Assembly: GCF_002865645.1 (NCBI RefSeq)
Contig: NW_020194517.1
Coordinates: 1,240,001-1,304,000 of the forward strand
Direction: 5' to 3'
DNA: 64,000 bases
Source of the DNA: Hyaloscypha bicolor E
Taxonomy: Eukaryota; Ascomycota; Leotiomycetes; Helotiales; Hyaloscyphaceae
The position numbers and the translations under genes are program-made. Every line of letters begins with the position of its first letter. The stretch's first letter is position 1. The notes beneath the pieces are model-generated. The model saw only the letters and a list, made by a program, of their open reading frames with translations. It was not told the origin of the DNA and made no database searches. Of this stretch, positions 1 to 11,415 are shown piece after piece.

Positions 1-313
1 GATTGGTTTGGCTGGCGACGGCGAGCTTGGAAACGGCTTGATCATTGTTTTGAGCTCGATCTATACAATCAGCTTGGTTTGGACAGGGGATTGCAATCGT
101 AGTACTGACCATTCTCCTCTTCAACAGCAGCTCTTGTGATCGCCAAAGTCAGATCATCCACAGCCAGTGATACTTGGTCCTCTTCCTCATCATCTGCTGT
201 AACGTCAGCTTAGGTGGTGGAGAGGGGCTACAATTGGAATACTGACCTGCCGCCTTATCCAATGGAAGCTCACTAATCTTCCTAGAGATTAATGCGGCCA
301 GGTTCGTAGTCAT
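1..313 (-). CDS. 5' half of an uncharacterised spliced gene, cut by the window edge
   Basis: Three exons read in one continuous frame on the minus strand: 313-247, 193-110 and 60-1, with coding running off the left edge. Both introns are GT-AG and phase 1. The peptide begins MTTNLAALISRKISELPLDK and continues with an acidic stretch (DDEEED) and a helical, Ala-rich segment (LTLAITRAAVEEEN). I do not recognise a domain. The frame stays open upstream to an alternative ATG at 454, so the start at 313 is a minimal choice. The acceptor of the first intron is a tandem NAGNAG (CAGCAG), which would let splicing add or drop one Ala. The two introns resemble each other in sequence. The gene is supported by frame continuity across three exons rather than by homology. 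Confidence 0.5.
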
Positions 314-1599
314 TGCGAGTGCGAATCTCTTCGTTACAGTGTCGTGCCGCAACGGAGGTTGTCTTTGCTCGATGAAGGCGGGAGATCGAGGACTTCGGAG
401 CGAAAGCCGCTCGAGCAACCGATTAACGCGGGGTGAATACCTGGGCATCCCCAATTCACACAGACCGACCCAGGGAATCCGTAAGGTGAGCGATTCGTTT
501 GGATGGAGAGGGGAGCATCTCGTCTAAATCCCTTCTCCAGTGGCGGCCTTCTCTTTGTCTGCCCGTCCTCTCCCTACCCTTAGACTCCCACAAGTCTCGA
601 AGACAGCTCTTCTAGGACTTGGAAGCAAGTTGGCTGCTCTGATGCCCCATAAATGGGAGTTCCGCAACTTTTCTGATGGAGTGATGTCTTATCCGTCACA
701 AGATCCCTAACCGAGAGGCTGCGGCTGAGAGTGCAGCTTTGCGAATGAGATTTCGAGTTCAAACAAGCTTAATATTTCGTTGCATCATCGAACAGTATCT
801 CCATATCAAAGCAAATTAGAGCTTTCCCTAGCCCTTATAGGTTAGCTTGCAGCTTTCTGGAGCAGATCCAGATTCAAACCGCCGGGTCCCAAAGAGCCAG
901 TAGTCACGTGACAGACCGCATTCGTAGTTCGTCTTATCTTTGGGGGAACATCACAACTTCAACCTCTTGGGATATCCAAACTTCTCGGGCATCCAACAAG
1001 TATTTCCAATCCACTCCATTGCTGGCTTGGTTGGGGTGATGATTGTGATGATCGTGGTGAGTTGGATTTCTTGGGTTCTCACTCCCTCCAGTTGGGTTCA
1101 GGTGAGCATCTGCAAGTTAATGAATTGTGCTTGGTCTTATTTCAAGAAAGGGTCTTCCAAAGATTGCAATTAATCTGAAGCATCCGTCGAGCCAGAAGGA
1201 GCCAACACGTGATCTATCTATAAAGGGATGACTGGGAAGAATTCAGGGGAAGTTTCAGCCGATGCCGATCTCCCCGCCGAGGCTTTAGCCTTCGCAAACA
1301 TCGCCAACTTTGGCGCGTAGCACTGCACACCTTCGAATCCTCCCATCGCATAATAACAAGGGGCGTCATGTTTTAAGAAGTCTTGAAATGTCTGACCCGA
1401 AAGTTCACCCGAAGAATTCGGTGTGGACCGTTTGCCTCAAGATCTAGGATGAACGCGTTCGCATGAACTTCCACGATCCAGGTTTCGTACCAAAAGAACC
1501 GTTTTTGTTCTCTATTCAGAGACCTTGGTGCGGCTTTCCGAATATTTCTTGGTCATTGATCATACCATCGGAGCAGGAACCGATCGTTCATCGGGAAGA
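314..1599. other. Intergenic or degenerate sequence upstream of the transporter relic
   Basis: No intact gene is seen. An open stretch at 940-1110 encodes NLLGYPNFSGIQQ followed by a hydrophobic run, which could be the eroded first part of the MFS transporter that is clear from about 1600 on, but the segment between them does not translate sensibly. A palindromic TCACGTGA lies near 905. Confidence 0.3.
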
Positions 1600-2965
1600 G
1601 GCTCGAGGTTGATCACCCGCCGAGCCGGAATGCTGGCCTTTGCAGCAGTCACCGTAGGTCATTCTGCATGTTGTTTTCAATTAGTCGCGGCTAATTGATT
1701 AGATTGTTGGAATGTCTCTGCAATATGTTGCCACTAGCAAAGGAGAGTTGTTGGCTGGGAAGATGATTCATGGAGTCGTAGTGGGTGGCCTCATAATAGT
1801 GGGCACAGCTTACGCTTCGGAGGTGAGGTGAAGTCCTCTTCATGTTAGGAATATCTAACATTATTCAAAGGCTGCACCTATTCGTCTCCGAGGTCTTCTT
1901 CTAAGTTGTCTTGCTTTCGTCGTCGTCATGCAAGCCATTGGACTTGGAGTCGTTCGGGCTTTCGTTCCCGATCTTCCTCCTTCAACCTTCCGAAATGCAT
2001 TTGCCCTGCAATGGCTTGTCGGTGGACTTCCAATCGTTGCGTTTTTCCAGGTTCCAGAGAACGTTCTCCCTCGTGACTCAAGCTGAGCAGCACTCACCGA
2101 GGCAGATCGCCCAACTACCTGCTCTTGAAAGGTTGAACAGAAGCAGCACGCAGCTCGCTGGCTCGTATATATGGCAAAGGTAATCACATCGATGCACGGC
2201 TAGCCCACCTGAAATCCGGATTTCAACAGGAAATGAATCCAGGCCAAAAGCCAAGCTATCTCGACTGTTTCAGAGGCACGGATCGCAAAGGAACCCTCAC
2301 AGTTTGCCTTCTACAGCTCGGCAATAGCCTCATAGGAAGTGCTCTATTAACCCAAAACATATACTTCCTAACTCAAGGCGGACTACCAGTGATCCACGCA
2401 TTCGATATCAACATCAGAGGTTTCTGTCTCGCCCTTCTGGTCATGCCATTCTCACGTTATTTCAGAGACAGGGTCGGACGACGCCCGCTGTATCTCGGCG
2501 GAGTTGTCGGGAATATTATCGCTATGGCGGTAGTAGGAGGTCTCAGCTACGCCCCATCCTCAGACAAGGGGGCCATTTAGGCCATTGCAGTCTTAATGTA
2601 AGTCCTGCCCCACCTCATACCCCTCATCACTAACAAGCAACAGCAATCTCCTCATAGCCTGGCAAGTTTTCACCATCGTCCTGGTCTCCTGGTCCATGCC
2701 CCCGACTCTTTTCCTACCGTCTGCGCCAACTAATGCAATCCATCTCCATCATGACGCAAGCCTTCACCTCCTGGCTCTTTCAATTCTGCACCCCCTATAT
2801 TTACAACGTCGGCGCCGGATCGGGGAATCTAGCCGCGAAGACAGGGCTCATTTTTATGGGGTGTTCTGTCGTGTTGTTGGCGTTGGCGTAGTTTTGGATC
2901 CCGGAAACGAGGGGCTGAGTACGGAGGTTGTGGATGGGCTTTATGGGGGTGATGTCAGTCCGAGG
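1600..2965 (+). pseudogene. Decayed MFS sugar (maltose/hexose-type) transporter
   Basis: Pieces in order match the fungal sugar-porter family: a GRR-like loop and helix (RRAGMLAFAAVTV, 1630-1665), an intron of about 50 nt, KMIHGVVVGGLIIVGTAYAS (about 1760-1820), a second intron, then APIRLRG (the loop after helix 4), further helices with a VPE motif near 2055, a cytoplasmic-loop-like part, and the C-terminal signature with NLAAKTGLIF and PETRG (2820-2915). The frame is broken repeatedly: TGA at 2134-2136 where Arg is expected, TAG at 2578-2580, TAG at 2889-2891 where Trp is expected, and a one-base shift near 2911 after which GLSTEV is in another frame. The stops are of the CGA-to-TGA, CAG-to-TAG and TGG-to-TAG kind expected from C-to-T mutation, as in RIP. 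The gene cannot make a functional porter. Confidence 0.8.
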
Positions 2966-4439
2966 CGGTTTTGGAGGGTGAAGAGGGGGGGGGGGAGGAA
3001 TTAAGTAGAGGGGCGGGGAAGGTGGAGTTGACGAGCTGGGGTGAGAAGAGTAGGGGGAGTTAAGTTCTTGCTTGGACAATTTAGCGTGGCGTTGGGAGGT
3101 GGACTTGGAAGAGGGAGTTGAGGCTTGCAATCTGATGTTCTGTGTTATGGAAGTCACACAAGGCTTAGACGCGATTGTATTGGCCCTTGCCTGGTCGCCC
3201 TCCTCCTTCCCTCCCAGAGACGCTTTCAGATATCTATATATGCCGGGAAGTCTTCCATCTTGAATTTTCGTCCTTGCACTTGCACCCATTTCTGTCAGAA
3301 CCATGTCCGGTTTGCTCCAAGTATAGCCTTCCCCAAGGCGATCTCTCACTCTTTGCTATTATCAAACAGCTATTCTATGACTCTTCAGTACCCATTCCGC
3401 ATTGCCAAATTCAAGATGTCTTGGCTGCTATCAGGAAAGACACCGCAGTCAACTTTTGGGTGCTAAGATGAAAGGCTACCTACTATCGTCTGGTTCTAAA
3501 ACGCTTTCCATCGAGTCTCTTTCTCCTTATTTTGCTGTCAAGTGGGTGGCGGCTGTCACTCGTTGTGAAGAGTTGAATGAGCCTTCACAGCTACACTATA
3601 CATACAACTAAGAACAGCGATTTACACGATTGTGAAAAGTCCACGGCTCCGTCTGCCTTCCAAAGATGTTCACAATAAGTACTTCCCAGTCTCTTGGTTG
3701 ATAGAGGCTGTATGTCCTGATCCATGCTGTCTTTCAATCTCCTGACCGCTCGCTATCTATACCACAGACTTAGAGTCTTTAACGGTATCTCACCAGGCAG
3801 TGTTAAGATTCCCTCGTTCCCACTTGCCGTGAGTGAGAAACCAGCGGAACCGGGCTTCGAGAAAAGAGTACCTGCAACTGGAGGCGTAGAACTTCATTAA
3901 AACAAGAACGCTCAACAAGCCTTGGTCCAGAGCGCTAAGGAATTGGCAATGCTATGAGGAAGAACAAATCTTTTTTTCTCTCCAAATGTAAAAGTCGCAT
4001 GGCGCCTCAGCCATTGGTTCTACTCGATCTACCTTCCCACGAGCCGTTCTTCAAAGGAATAGGCAAGGAGTCTTGGTCGCTGTCAAGGATTTCTTGGTCC
4101 AGGACATGAGCGGAAAGCTATTCACAAATCGTCTGGTTCCAAATCGGTGTCGTCGGGTCTGTCGGCTGTGAGGTGGACGGCTGTTGTCAAGCACTATAAA
4201 CATCCGACATCCTTTGCCTCCTCGTAAGTCTTAATCGTAACCATTTCGAAATCACTGGGATTTCGCTTTCTTTTATCTATAGTATTACGTGCGACATTCT
4301 TCTTGACAGCAGAAGGGAGCGAATATTGGGTAATGTCAAGAAAGAAGGAGGCTGGAGTTGTGAATCTAAGGGAGCTTTAGTCCACCTCCTAGTCTGATAT
4401 TGCCATTTCCACCCTCGCTTTACAATACTGCTTATTGGC
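2966..4439. other. Gene-free stretch after the transporter relic
   Basis: Several short overlapping open frames occur on both strands but none shows a family signature, consistent splice sites or a sensible start context. It includes a G-run near 2985. I see no RNA gene. Confidence 0.4.
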
Positions 4440-4442
4440 TTA

Positions 4443-4933
4443 GGGCCTGTCCTGCCACCACTATATACCATTCAGTTGTTTTTATTAGAGGCTTTAGAGG
4501 CCCGTGCAGCTAAACTTCACGACACTCAGTCTTCCCGTCGTATTCGCTTCCTTTCTTTCCTCCAGGTTCTTCCAGTCTCACGAAATTCCCTCAGGCTAAA
4601 CAATATTACGCCTTTACTTAATTCTAAGATCTTATCTAAGAGTTAGGTTATAGTATATTACGGTGCAATTAAATAATAAGAAATTAATCAAGGTTCTCGT
4701 GATTATTTCTAGGCATTTACCTTAGATATAGGGGTTTTGGAGCAGTAGATATGGGCCCTGGTCAAAGGTTGATGGCGACTAGCTTTTAAAATCATGCAAA
4801 AAGAGCGATCCATAGTGGCGGCAATTTATTTCAGATAGAGGGCTCATTTACAGAAGGTGCCGATGTCGGGGGATAGTAAATTTTAAACAATGTATGGTAT
4901 ATGGAGGTCATATGGCAGTGGCAGGACAGGCCC
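4443..4933. mobile_element. Candidate 491-bp MITE with TTA target duplication (PIF/Harbinger-like)
   Basis: The two ends are inverted repeats: 16 perfect bases GGGCCTGTCCTGCCAC at 4443-4458 and their reverse complement ending at 4933. A few bases further in, both arms share a TATACCAT block. The element is flanked by the trinucleotide TTA at 4440-4442 and 4934-4936, a plausible target-site duplication. Ends starting GGGCCTGT with a TTA/TAA duplication are typical of PIF/Harbinger and Tourist-like MITEs; this assignment is by resemblance only. The interior is AT-rich and has no transposase frame, so the element would be non-autonomous. Confidence 0.65.
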
Positions 4934-4936
4934 TTA

Positions 4937-7900
4937 AATCCCCAAACATTTCATCTTTCATACTTGGAGAAAGGATGTTACCGGGAATAGTGGAGGTTTA
5001 TATTCAAGAATTCATGGAAAACGGAGTTTTGATCACGTGTCACATACCCCTTTTCAGGGTTTTGAATATCCACGGCAACACCTCCCCTCCCCAAATCGAA
5101 GGCCATGCCCATGACATCAGATACTAAACATCCGATCGATCTCCAAGCCACCTCCTTGCAGTCGTCAACTCACCCTGCCCCATCCCAGTTCGTCTCGCAG
5201 AACGCTTCTCTGCCTCCCCTTCCGCTTAAACCACAAACAAACTCTCTGTTTTCGGACGGGCGAGATGAGAAACACGAAATTGCGCCGATCATTCTCTTCC
5301 GAATTCCATCATGCAATCGCCCTTCGCCGCAGCCTTACGACCTGCGCAAGATGTTTCATCGAGAAAAAAAACGAGGGGTCGAGATACGATGATAGCGCGT
5401 TACAGAAGGGGATCAGCCAGGGGGGTTTCACCGATCCCTCGGCAAAAGACACCGAGGAATTCTGAGGCGCGCTTTGACGTGTTTGGGCTTGAGTACAGAT
5501 CGAGGGTCACCGGCAACGAACGAACGAACGGTACGGAGGAACTTACAGACGTTTCTGGTTGAACGTTTTATTTCGGGTTTCGTTTAGACCCATAATCTTA
5601 TTTCTATCTGCTACACATGAGAGCCTGGCCTGGCCCAAGGACCAAGAATGACGGTTTGTGGTTGATGGATGGGTGGGTGTGAGATAGATAGTGGGGCAGG
5701 TTGCTATTCCGAGAGGACGGTCAAACAGACGCGCGCAAGTTCTTGCGCGTTCTCTCCACGGAGGCCACGACCGAAGGGAGGAGTCTTTCTTGCTTTTGTG
5801 GAGAGATGCACGCGCAACGAATGGAAGACGCGCCTCAAGCGCGAGGAGCTGCAAAGAAGCTTCGGTTGGGTGGCCGCGGGCCACGACAGAGACGGCTAAA
5901 TCGGGTGGTGGTGAGCAGAAAGGAGGGGTGAGTTGCGGAGGCTGCAGACTGAGGCCTCTGGATTTGCGGAGTATGCATGCGGGTTCTACTGTGGTAGTTG
6001 GATGGGTGGCGACTACTGGCTGGGCAGAAGCTTTGGTGGTGCTTTGGTTTTGCGGTGCTTTGGCTGGGTGAATCGGGAGAAGTCAGCAGCGCGCCTTGCA
6101 TACAAGCGCCGCGAGATATGCGGGCGCAGGTGGTTCGTCTTCACAGATCGACAACCCCTGACCATGCATCTGAGCGCTTCTCCGTTTAGCTTTCGAGATT
6201 TGGGCCTTGGGAACACGACAGCATGAGCAAAGGTCAGGGTCGACGTTTGGGTGGAGGAGTCAGATGGGATCGCTTGGGACGAGAGCACGAGCATGGGCGT
6301 AGCATGAGGGGACGCAAGATGAATGGGGGTTGAGGGCGCGAGGTGAGATGATGTGCTGTCATTTATTTTCTCTCCGACTGTGCGATTATGGGAGGTGTTC
6401 AGGAGTGACGATTGGATGGAAGAAGATGCATCTTTCGATGGCGGAGAAGGATCAATGACTCGCCTGCCCTGCAGCGCTGCAGTGCGGGCATTGATTGGCA
6501 GCGCATGATTTAGGGGGCAAGCCACATCGACCAGACATGCAGCCCACGCCGGAGCGTGCGGTCTGGAATAGGGGGGCTTGGACATCGAATACAGTGCAGC
6601 TCCACTCGCCTGAAGCACAGAGGGCCAGAGTGCCGTGAATACAGGAGTACACCTCATACACTTCATACATTTCAGACAGACGAGGGGGCTTTGTTTTGAA
6701 AGAAACGACGAACGTACTTTTATCCTGTAGAGGGCGGGAGGGGGAGCGGGCTGGAACAATGGGTGAGCTCGAGTCCCGAGGGACGGACAGGCAGCGCTTT
6801 GGCAGCCTTTTGCAAATTGCAGCTGATTTTCACGCGCCGCTTGAGGGTGATGGTGTTTGCAGGAGATTTCCAAGCAGTGAGGGGATACACTGGTACCTAA
6901 AGTAGGATTTTGCAGCGGATTTCCTAAACCTGATGGTCAACTGCTGCCCCTCCCTGTGCATCCCGGGGGGTTCGTGGAGATCAATGCGCTGCTGCCAGCC
7001 ATCGAGGTCCGCAGCGGCCCTCATCACATTGCGAGCCACCATCACAACGGCGCGGGAGCCTCAAGAGCCAGATTCGAGGCCTCCCACAGGCTGTTGCCCT
7101 CCTCGACAATCACTGGTGCGAGGCAGGTGTTGTCCAATAGCGCGGCCGGCTGCTTCTGTCAACACCACCACGAGTACAGTAGTACATTTGACTCCACGAG
7201 CAGTCTCCCCTGCCCCTGTCCTGCCCTGCCTGCCAGCCACCCTCCCTGCCTGCTCCCACCGTCCCACGAAGCAGCGAACCCTGCCAGCCCAGCACTAGGC
7301 CGCATCCGGCTAGGCCCTTTTGCCTCCTGCGGGCCCAATACTGGTGCAGTACTCTCCCTTCTCTTCACACCATCACTTCTCTCCTCTCTCTCTCTCCATC
7401 CCTCACTACACACCGCCCCTTCTCTTTTCCTCTCGTTGTCGAGTCGCCTCCATCCTCTTTCCCTTGAGTGATAATCCGACAGGAGCGTGTTGGGATTGAG
7501 ATTGAGATTTCCGCAGATTCTTCGCATTCAATACCGACCCCCCCGTTCGCGGCCTTTGTCGTTCTTAGCCTCCGGCTCCTGGTCAGACCTCGCACACGTC
7601 CGCTTCGATCTGCTTTCATCGACAACACAAGCACAAGAACAAGAACTCAACCCGCGCCTTCTGCCTTTCAACCCTCGGTCGCTCTTTGTTGATTGCAGAG
7701 CATCGCGCCTTCCCCTTCCCCGGAAATCGATTTCATTCCATTGAGCACTTCTGCTTCCGTCCTCCTTGAATAGACAACACTCTGTAATTTGCAACGACTA
7801 CATAGTCCGCGACGCGTTTCGTTTTCCTCGGGTCACCCGGTTTTTGTGCACACCTCTTGGATCACCACGAGCAAAGCTATTCCTTACAAACTTTCGACAA

Positions 7901-8174
7901 AATTCACCGCTTGCCTGCTTTTCAAAGGCTTGCCTCCGCTCAGCACACGAGCTGTTTTTTACAACTACATAATCTTCCCACTCTTCAACGTACAAAAGCG
8001 ATCGACTCGTTCGGTCATCTAATTCCTCTAATAACTTTGCCTGCTCACTTGCTGAGCACGTCGCCAACTCGATAGCCTTCACTCCCTCGACGTCGACTTC
8101 GCGACCATCGATCTCTTCGATCACGTCAATCTTCCCGACCAACCAACCCACCTGTTCAACATCACACTTCGAGT
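4937..8174. other. Long gene-free stretch and 5' leader of the downstream gene
   Basis: About 3.2 kb with many overlapping frames on both strands (5.1-7.5 kb) but no recognisable protein, splice pattern or RNA gene. The last 800 bp look like a promoter and long 5' leader for the gene starting at 8175: a pyrimidine tract followed by a C/T-rich leader with few ATGs. Confidence 0.4.
7353..7437 (+). promoter_or_regulatory. Pyrimidine-rich (CT) tract, probable core promoter or leader element
   Basis: This segment is almost entirely C and T on the plus strand and includes a (CT)n run around 7381-7396. CT-rich tracts just upstream of transcription starts are common in filamentous-fungal promoters. 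It lies about 740 bp before the ATG at 8175, which implies a long 5' leader if it marks the start of transcription. Confidence 0.4.
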
Positions 8175-9869
8175 ATGGACGCAGGCGGTCTTGCTCAGAT
8201 GTCCTACAACAACTTCCCGTCCAGTAATGGATTGGGATTGCCCGGTTCTGGCTTTGCTTCCAGACGAGCAAATGCCCCAAATCTCAAGCGCCTCAACTTC
8301 GAACCAACCAAGCAGTCCGACCCCCAAGACAACGGAGCTCCGACACCGCGCACCTCCCGGTCTCACTTGCTTGCGGGCTTGAGAACAGCGCCAAAGTCCG
8401 CCACCTCCAGCACATTCCCCTCGACGGCCCCTCCCACCCAACTGCAACATAACACCGGACTTGCAGGAAGCATCTATGCGGACAAAGAGAGCTATGGTGG
8501 ACCAAAGACTTCCGTTTACTCCAACCAGCAGGGTGGATTCAACCAGTTGAATAATCGTCAGATGTACTCCGTTCCAGAGCAACCACTTGCACCACCCGAG
8601 ATCCTCGTTGATGAGCACGGCCAGGAGCAGATGGACCCAAATCTCTATGCTCAATTGGTAGCTACCAACATGTACCTTGCAGAGCAACAGCAACGTCTGC
8701 AGCAACAACTCATCAATGTCCAGGCAGCTGCTCAACAATTCCAGGGTTTGAACTTAGGGATGGGAAATCAGATGCAACAGCAGTTTGCTACGCCTCCGGT
8801 CACACCGCAGAATATGTATCAGCAGCAACAGGTCAAGAACAATATGCAGCCAATCATCACACCAGTGATGGGAGCCCAGCCCGGAATCTATTCGTACTAC
8901 ATTCCGGCAACCGGCCAGCAAAGCTATTTCATGGACCAGAGCGCCCAACAAACTCAGTTCATGGACCAGCAGGTTGTGCAGCAATCAGTCAACTACTCAC
9001 CACCTCAGCAGCATGGCACACCACGATTCCAGGTTTCCCCGCCTCCGCAATCAGATACTCCTACGTTCACCCGAAGCATCAGCCCTCCCAAGAAGTCTCA
9101 ATCTCCGCCATCAGACCACGCTCCCTTGCCACCTCCATCGGCAGGTGCTTTCCGCCGCGGACACCGAAAGGCAAACTCGATGGCAATCGGCACTGACATT
9201 CCTGCTACGTTTGATGGCCCGAAGTCTGCACTTCTGCCAAAGAGCATGGGATTCCCATCTACGCCAACCGCGTCTGGCTTCGGTCCTGGACAAGCTCGAG
9301 CTGGAGAGCACCCAATCCGCCAACCTCGTGGACCACCTTCGTTGGATGAGTTGACTGCGAAGCCCACCACCAAATTTGAGGGCAGCAAGAACTTTGCTAC
9401 TCGCACACGCCGAAACGCTGTCCACAATCTCGTTCGTGCAGGAATGGAACGTCGCAGAGCTCCAGGCAGTGCAGGCTCTGGTAGCATGTCTCCGGTCTCT
9501 GAGGTCGGCGAGGTCACATTCTCTGTCTCATCGGACAACGATTCGGACAGCGGTCGCAGTGGAAGTGGAAGCCTTTCCGGTCGACCAAGTCTTGGCAGCT
9601 CTCGCGCTTCAGCTCACGGTGCTATTGGTTCTGATCGACCATCCTCGCGTCAAAAGGAGCGCTCCTTGGAACGCAAGTCAGCGGCATCTGTTGACAGCAA
9701 CTTCACGACCGCCAGTGTCAGCAGTGATGATGATTCTTCTGTTGGAGGCAGCTTTGCTGCTGTCTTCAAGAATGGTGGCAAGAAGCCCGAGCCCAAGAAT
9801 GTTGAGCGGAAGGCACCCATGTTGGTTCTCACATCGGCTGAGAAGCGCAGAGTGGGCCCTCTCTACTAG
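8175..9869 (+). CDS. Uncharacterised disordered Gln/Ser-rich protein, 564 aa
   Basis: A single uninterrupted frame of 565 codons, much longer than its shadows. The start is the first ATG of the frame (MDAGGLAQMSYNNF). The N-terminus has a basic block (FASRRANAPNLKRL) and PRTSRSHLLAGLRTAP. Residues of about 140-290 are Gln-rich with a probable helix (NLYAQLVATNMYLAEQQQRL). Then come proline-rich and Ser-rich segments, a basic conserved-looking patch (NFATRTRRNAVHNLVRAGME, about 405-430), and a C-terminal KAPMLVLTSAEKRR motif before the stop. No enzymatic domain, signal peptide or membrane segment is visible. The pattern suggests a cytoplasmic regulatory or RNA-associated scaffold with short conserved motifs, but that is inference. 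No intron is evident. Confidence 0.85.
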   Translation: MDAGGLAQMSYNNFPSSNGLGLPGSGFASRRANAPNLKRLNFEPTKQSDPQDNGAPTPRTSRSHLLAGLRTAPKSATSSTFPSTAPPTQLQHNTGLAGSIYADKESYGGPKTSVYSNQQGGFNQLNNRQMYSVPEQPLAPPEILVDEHGQEQMDPNLYAQLVATNMYLAEQQQRLQQQLINVQAAAQQFQGLNLGMGNQMQQQFATPPVTPQNMYQQQQVKNNMQPIITPVMGAQPGIYSYYIPATGQQSYFMDQSAQQTQFMDQQVVQQSVNYSPPQQHGTPRFQVSPPPQSDTPTFTRSISPPKKSQSPPSDHAPLPPPSAGAFRRGHRKANSMAIGTDIPATFDGPKSALLPKSMGFPSTPTASGFGPGQARAGEHPIRQPRGPPSLDELTAKPTTKFEGSKNFATRTRRNAVHNLVRAGMERRRAPGSAGSGSMSPVSEVGEVTFSVSSDNDSDSGRSGSGSLSGRPSLGSSRASAHGAIGSDRPSSRQKERSLERKSAASVDSNFTTASVSSDDDSSVGGSFAAVFKNGGKKPEPKNVERKAPMLVLTSAEKRRVGPLY

Positions 9870-10619
9870 GAGAGCCACGAACCCAAAAGTCGACAAAGGG
9901 TAGATCCCTGATTTGGTCGACATCCGATCACTCATTGTTTGTGTCAATTTGATATTGCATTCGACTGTCCATATTCTCTTGCTTTACCTTAACGACGACG
10001 ATGAATTACCGAGTCCTTAATTCGATATACAATTACAACAACTTTCTTTCTTTCCTTTCGACGACGAGATCCCAAAATGGATTGCGACAGATTGTGGCAT
10101 GAGCATAGTGGATGCAGAAAAATGGACCTTGGATTGTATTCATGGTTTGCATTTTTGGAGACGTTACGCCGGGTTTGGGGTACTCGTTTCTATGTCTGGT
10201 GCTACGTTTGGCTGGAGCCTGCTTGTTTGCTTGCAACGCCGCAGCTCTTGATGATGGTTTTAGTGAGGGACGCAATGGAAATTGTCAAGATATATGATTA
10301 CAAGCCCAGCCTGGATTGCGAGGTATGATGAGGGGATGATTACAGGGTTTGGGCTTTACATGGGGTGGGCATTAGGGGTTGTGAGGGCATCGCTTAAGCT
10401 GATAGATAGGAATCAGAAAATACTGTAGCAATAGCTTGCTTGTTTGCTGCATGATGTGGTTGCGTGATTGTGATTGTGAATGTGAGTTTTTATGGCATAG
10501 TTTACCCTTCAGAATTCTTCTATAAAGCCGTTGGAATCTCCTGGTAGCACCAGACTTTTGATCCTTTCGATTCAACGGCATTTTACTATATACCAGGTAC
10601 CTTATTCGAATCTTCAGCT
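9870..10619. other. 3' flank and intergenic stretch
   Basis: AT-richer sequence after the stop at 9869. No gene-like frame, RNA gene or repeat is recognised. Confidence 0.4.
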
Positions 10620-11415
10620 TCACTTTTATCATCAAATCCAAAGATGAACTCACCTTCATATCACGCTACAAAACAACAAACCTCACACCAAAAGGGCAAC
10701 CTTCTCATGCCGATTATCGATCGGTGGACGATAAAGGAAGCCTTTGCTCGGGATTCTCGATTGTCAGCATTCGCGAGCGATCTTCGAAGCAGAATTTACG
10801 CACCCTCGATGTCTTCGATTACCAGAACCCAGACCTTGTTCGCCTTAAAAAGTCTGCACCTAACCCTGGTGCTAAACGCCAACAACGACCACGGCTACAG
10901 AACAATGAACAACAGGCTCGGGGCGCATCTTCCCCCAATCAGTCAGGGGCATGACCAACAGGTTCAGGAGGAGAGCAGATGAGTACCTCGATGCTTCAAA
11001 GCACCAAAGATCTCTCTGCAAATGATGGGCCTGGCGTCCGTCTTCTCTCCCGCTGGCTGTAAGATCCAGAGATTCGACAGCTCGAGACCAGGCTCACTCT
11101 TGGCAGAGCCCTGCCGACTTTGCATGTCACCGGGTTGTGCCCTTTGCGAGAGGATGAACGGGGACAGAAAGGCTCCGGTGCTCTCTGGTAGAAGTTGCGG
11201 CTGGAACAAAACGGTCCTCTTCGACATATCGAGACATGTTCTCTATCCGAACTTCCACGTGTCTTCGTTCCTTCCACCGTGGTTGCGTCGCAAAGGACGG
11301 TGGGAAATACGGAGCGCAGTTTTTCGGTCCTTGTGCAGCACCGATGTTGTGCCTACCTCAGATCCCGTTCACAGAAACTGCGGATAGTCGTCTTACGGAC
11401 TGCTCCTCGAGAATA
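10620..11415 (+). other. Possible 5' exons of the orphan gene that follows
   Basis: From about 10620 to 10954 one plus frame (ending NEQQARGASSPNQSGA) looks coding, and a second open stretch runs from 11236 into the exon at 11416 in the same frame (FFGPCAAPMLCLPQIPFTE). I could not join them into a convincing spliced model: candidate introns around 10955-11235 leave stops or wrong phases. Either the gene starts further upstream than 11416 or these are remains of an older coding sequence. Confidence 0.3.

Noticed and set aside
6013..6873. Open frame of 286 codons, minus strand
   Set aside because: Low-complexity peptide with no domain, in a stretch where all frames tend to be open; no splice or homology support.
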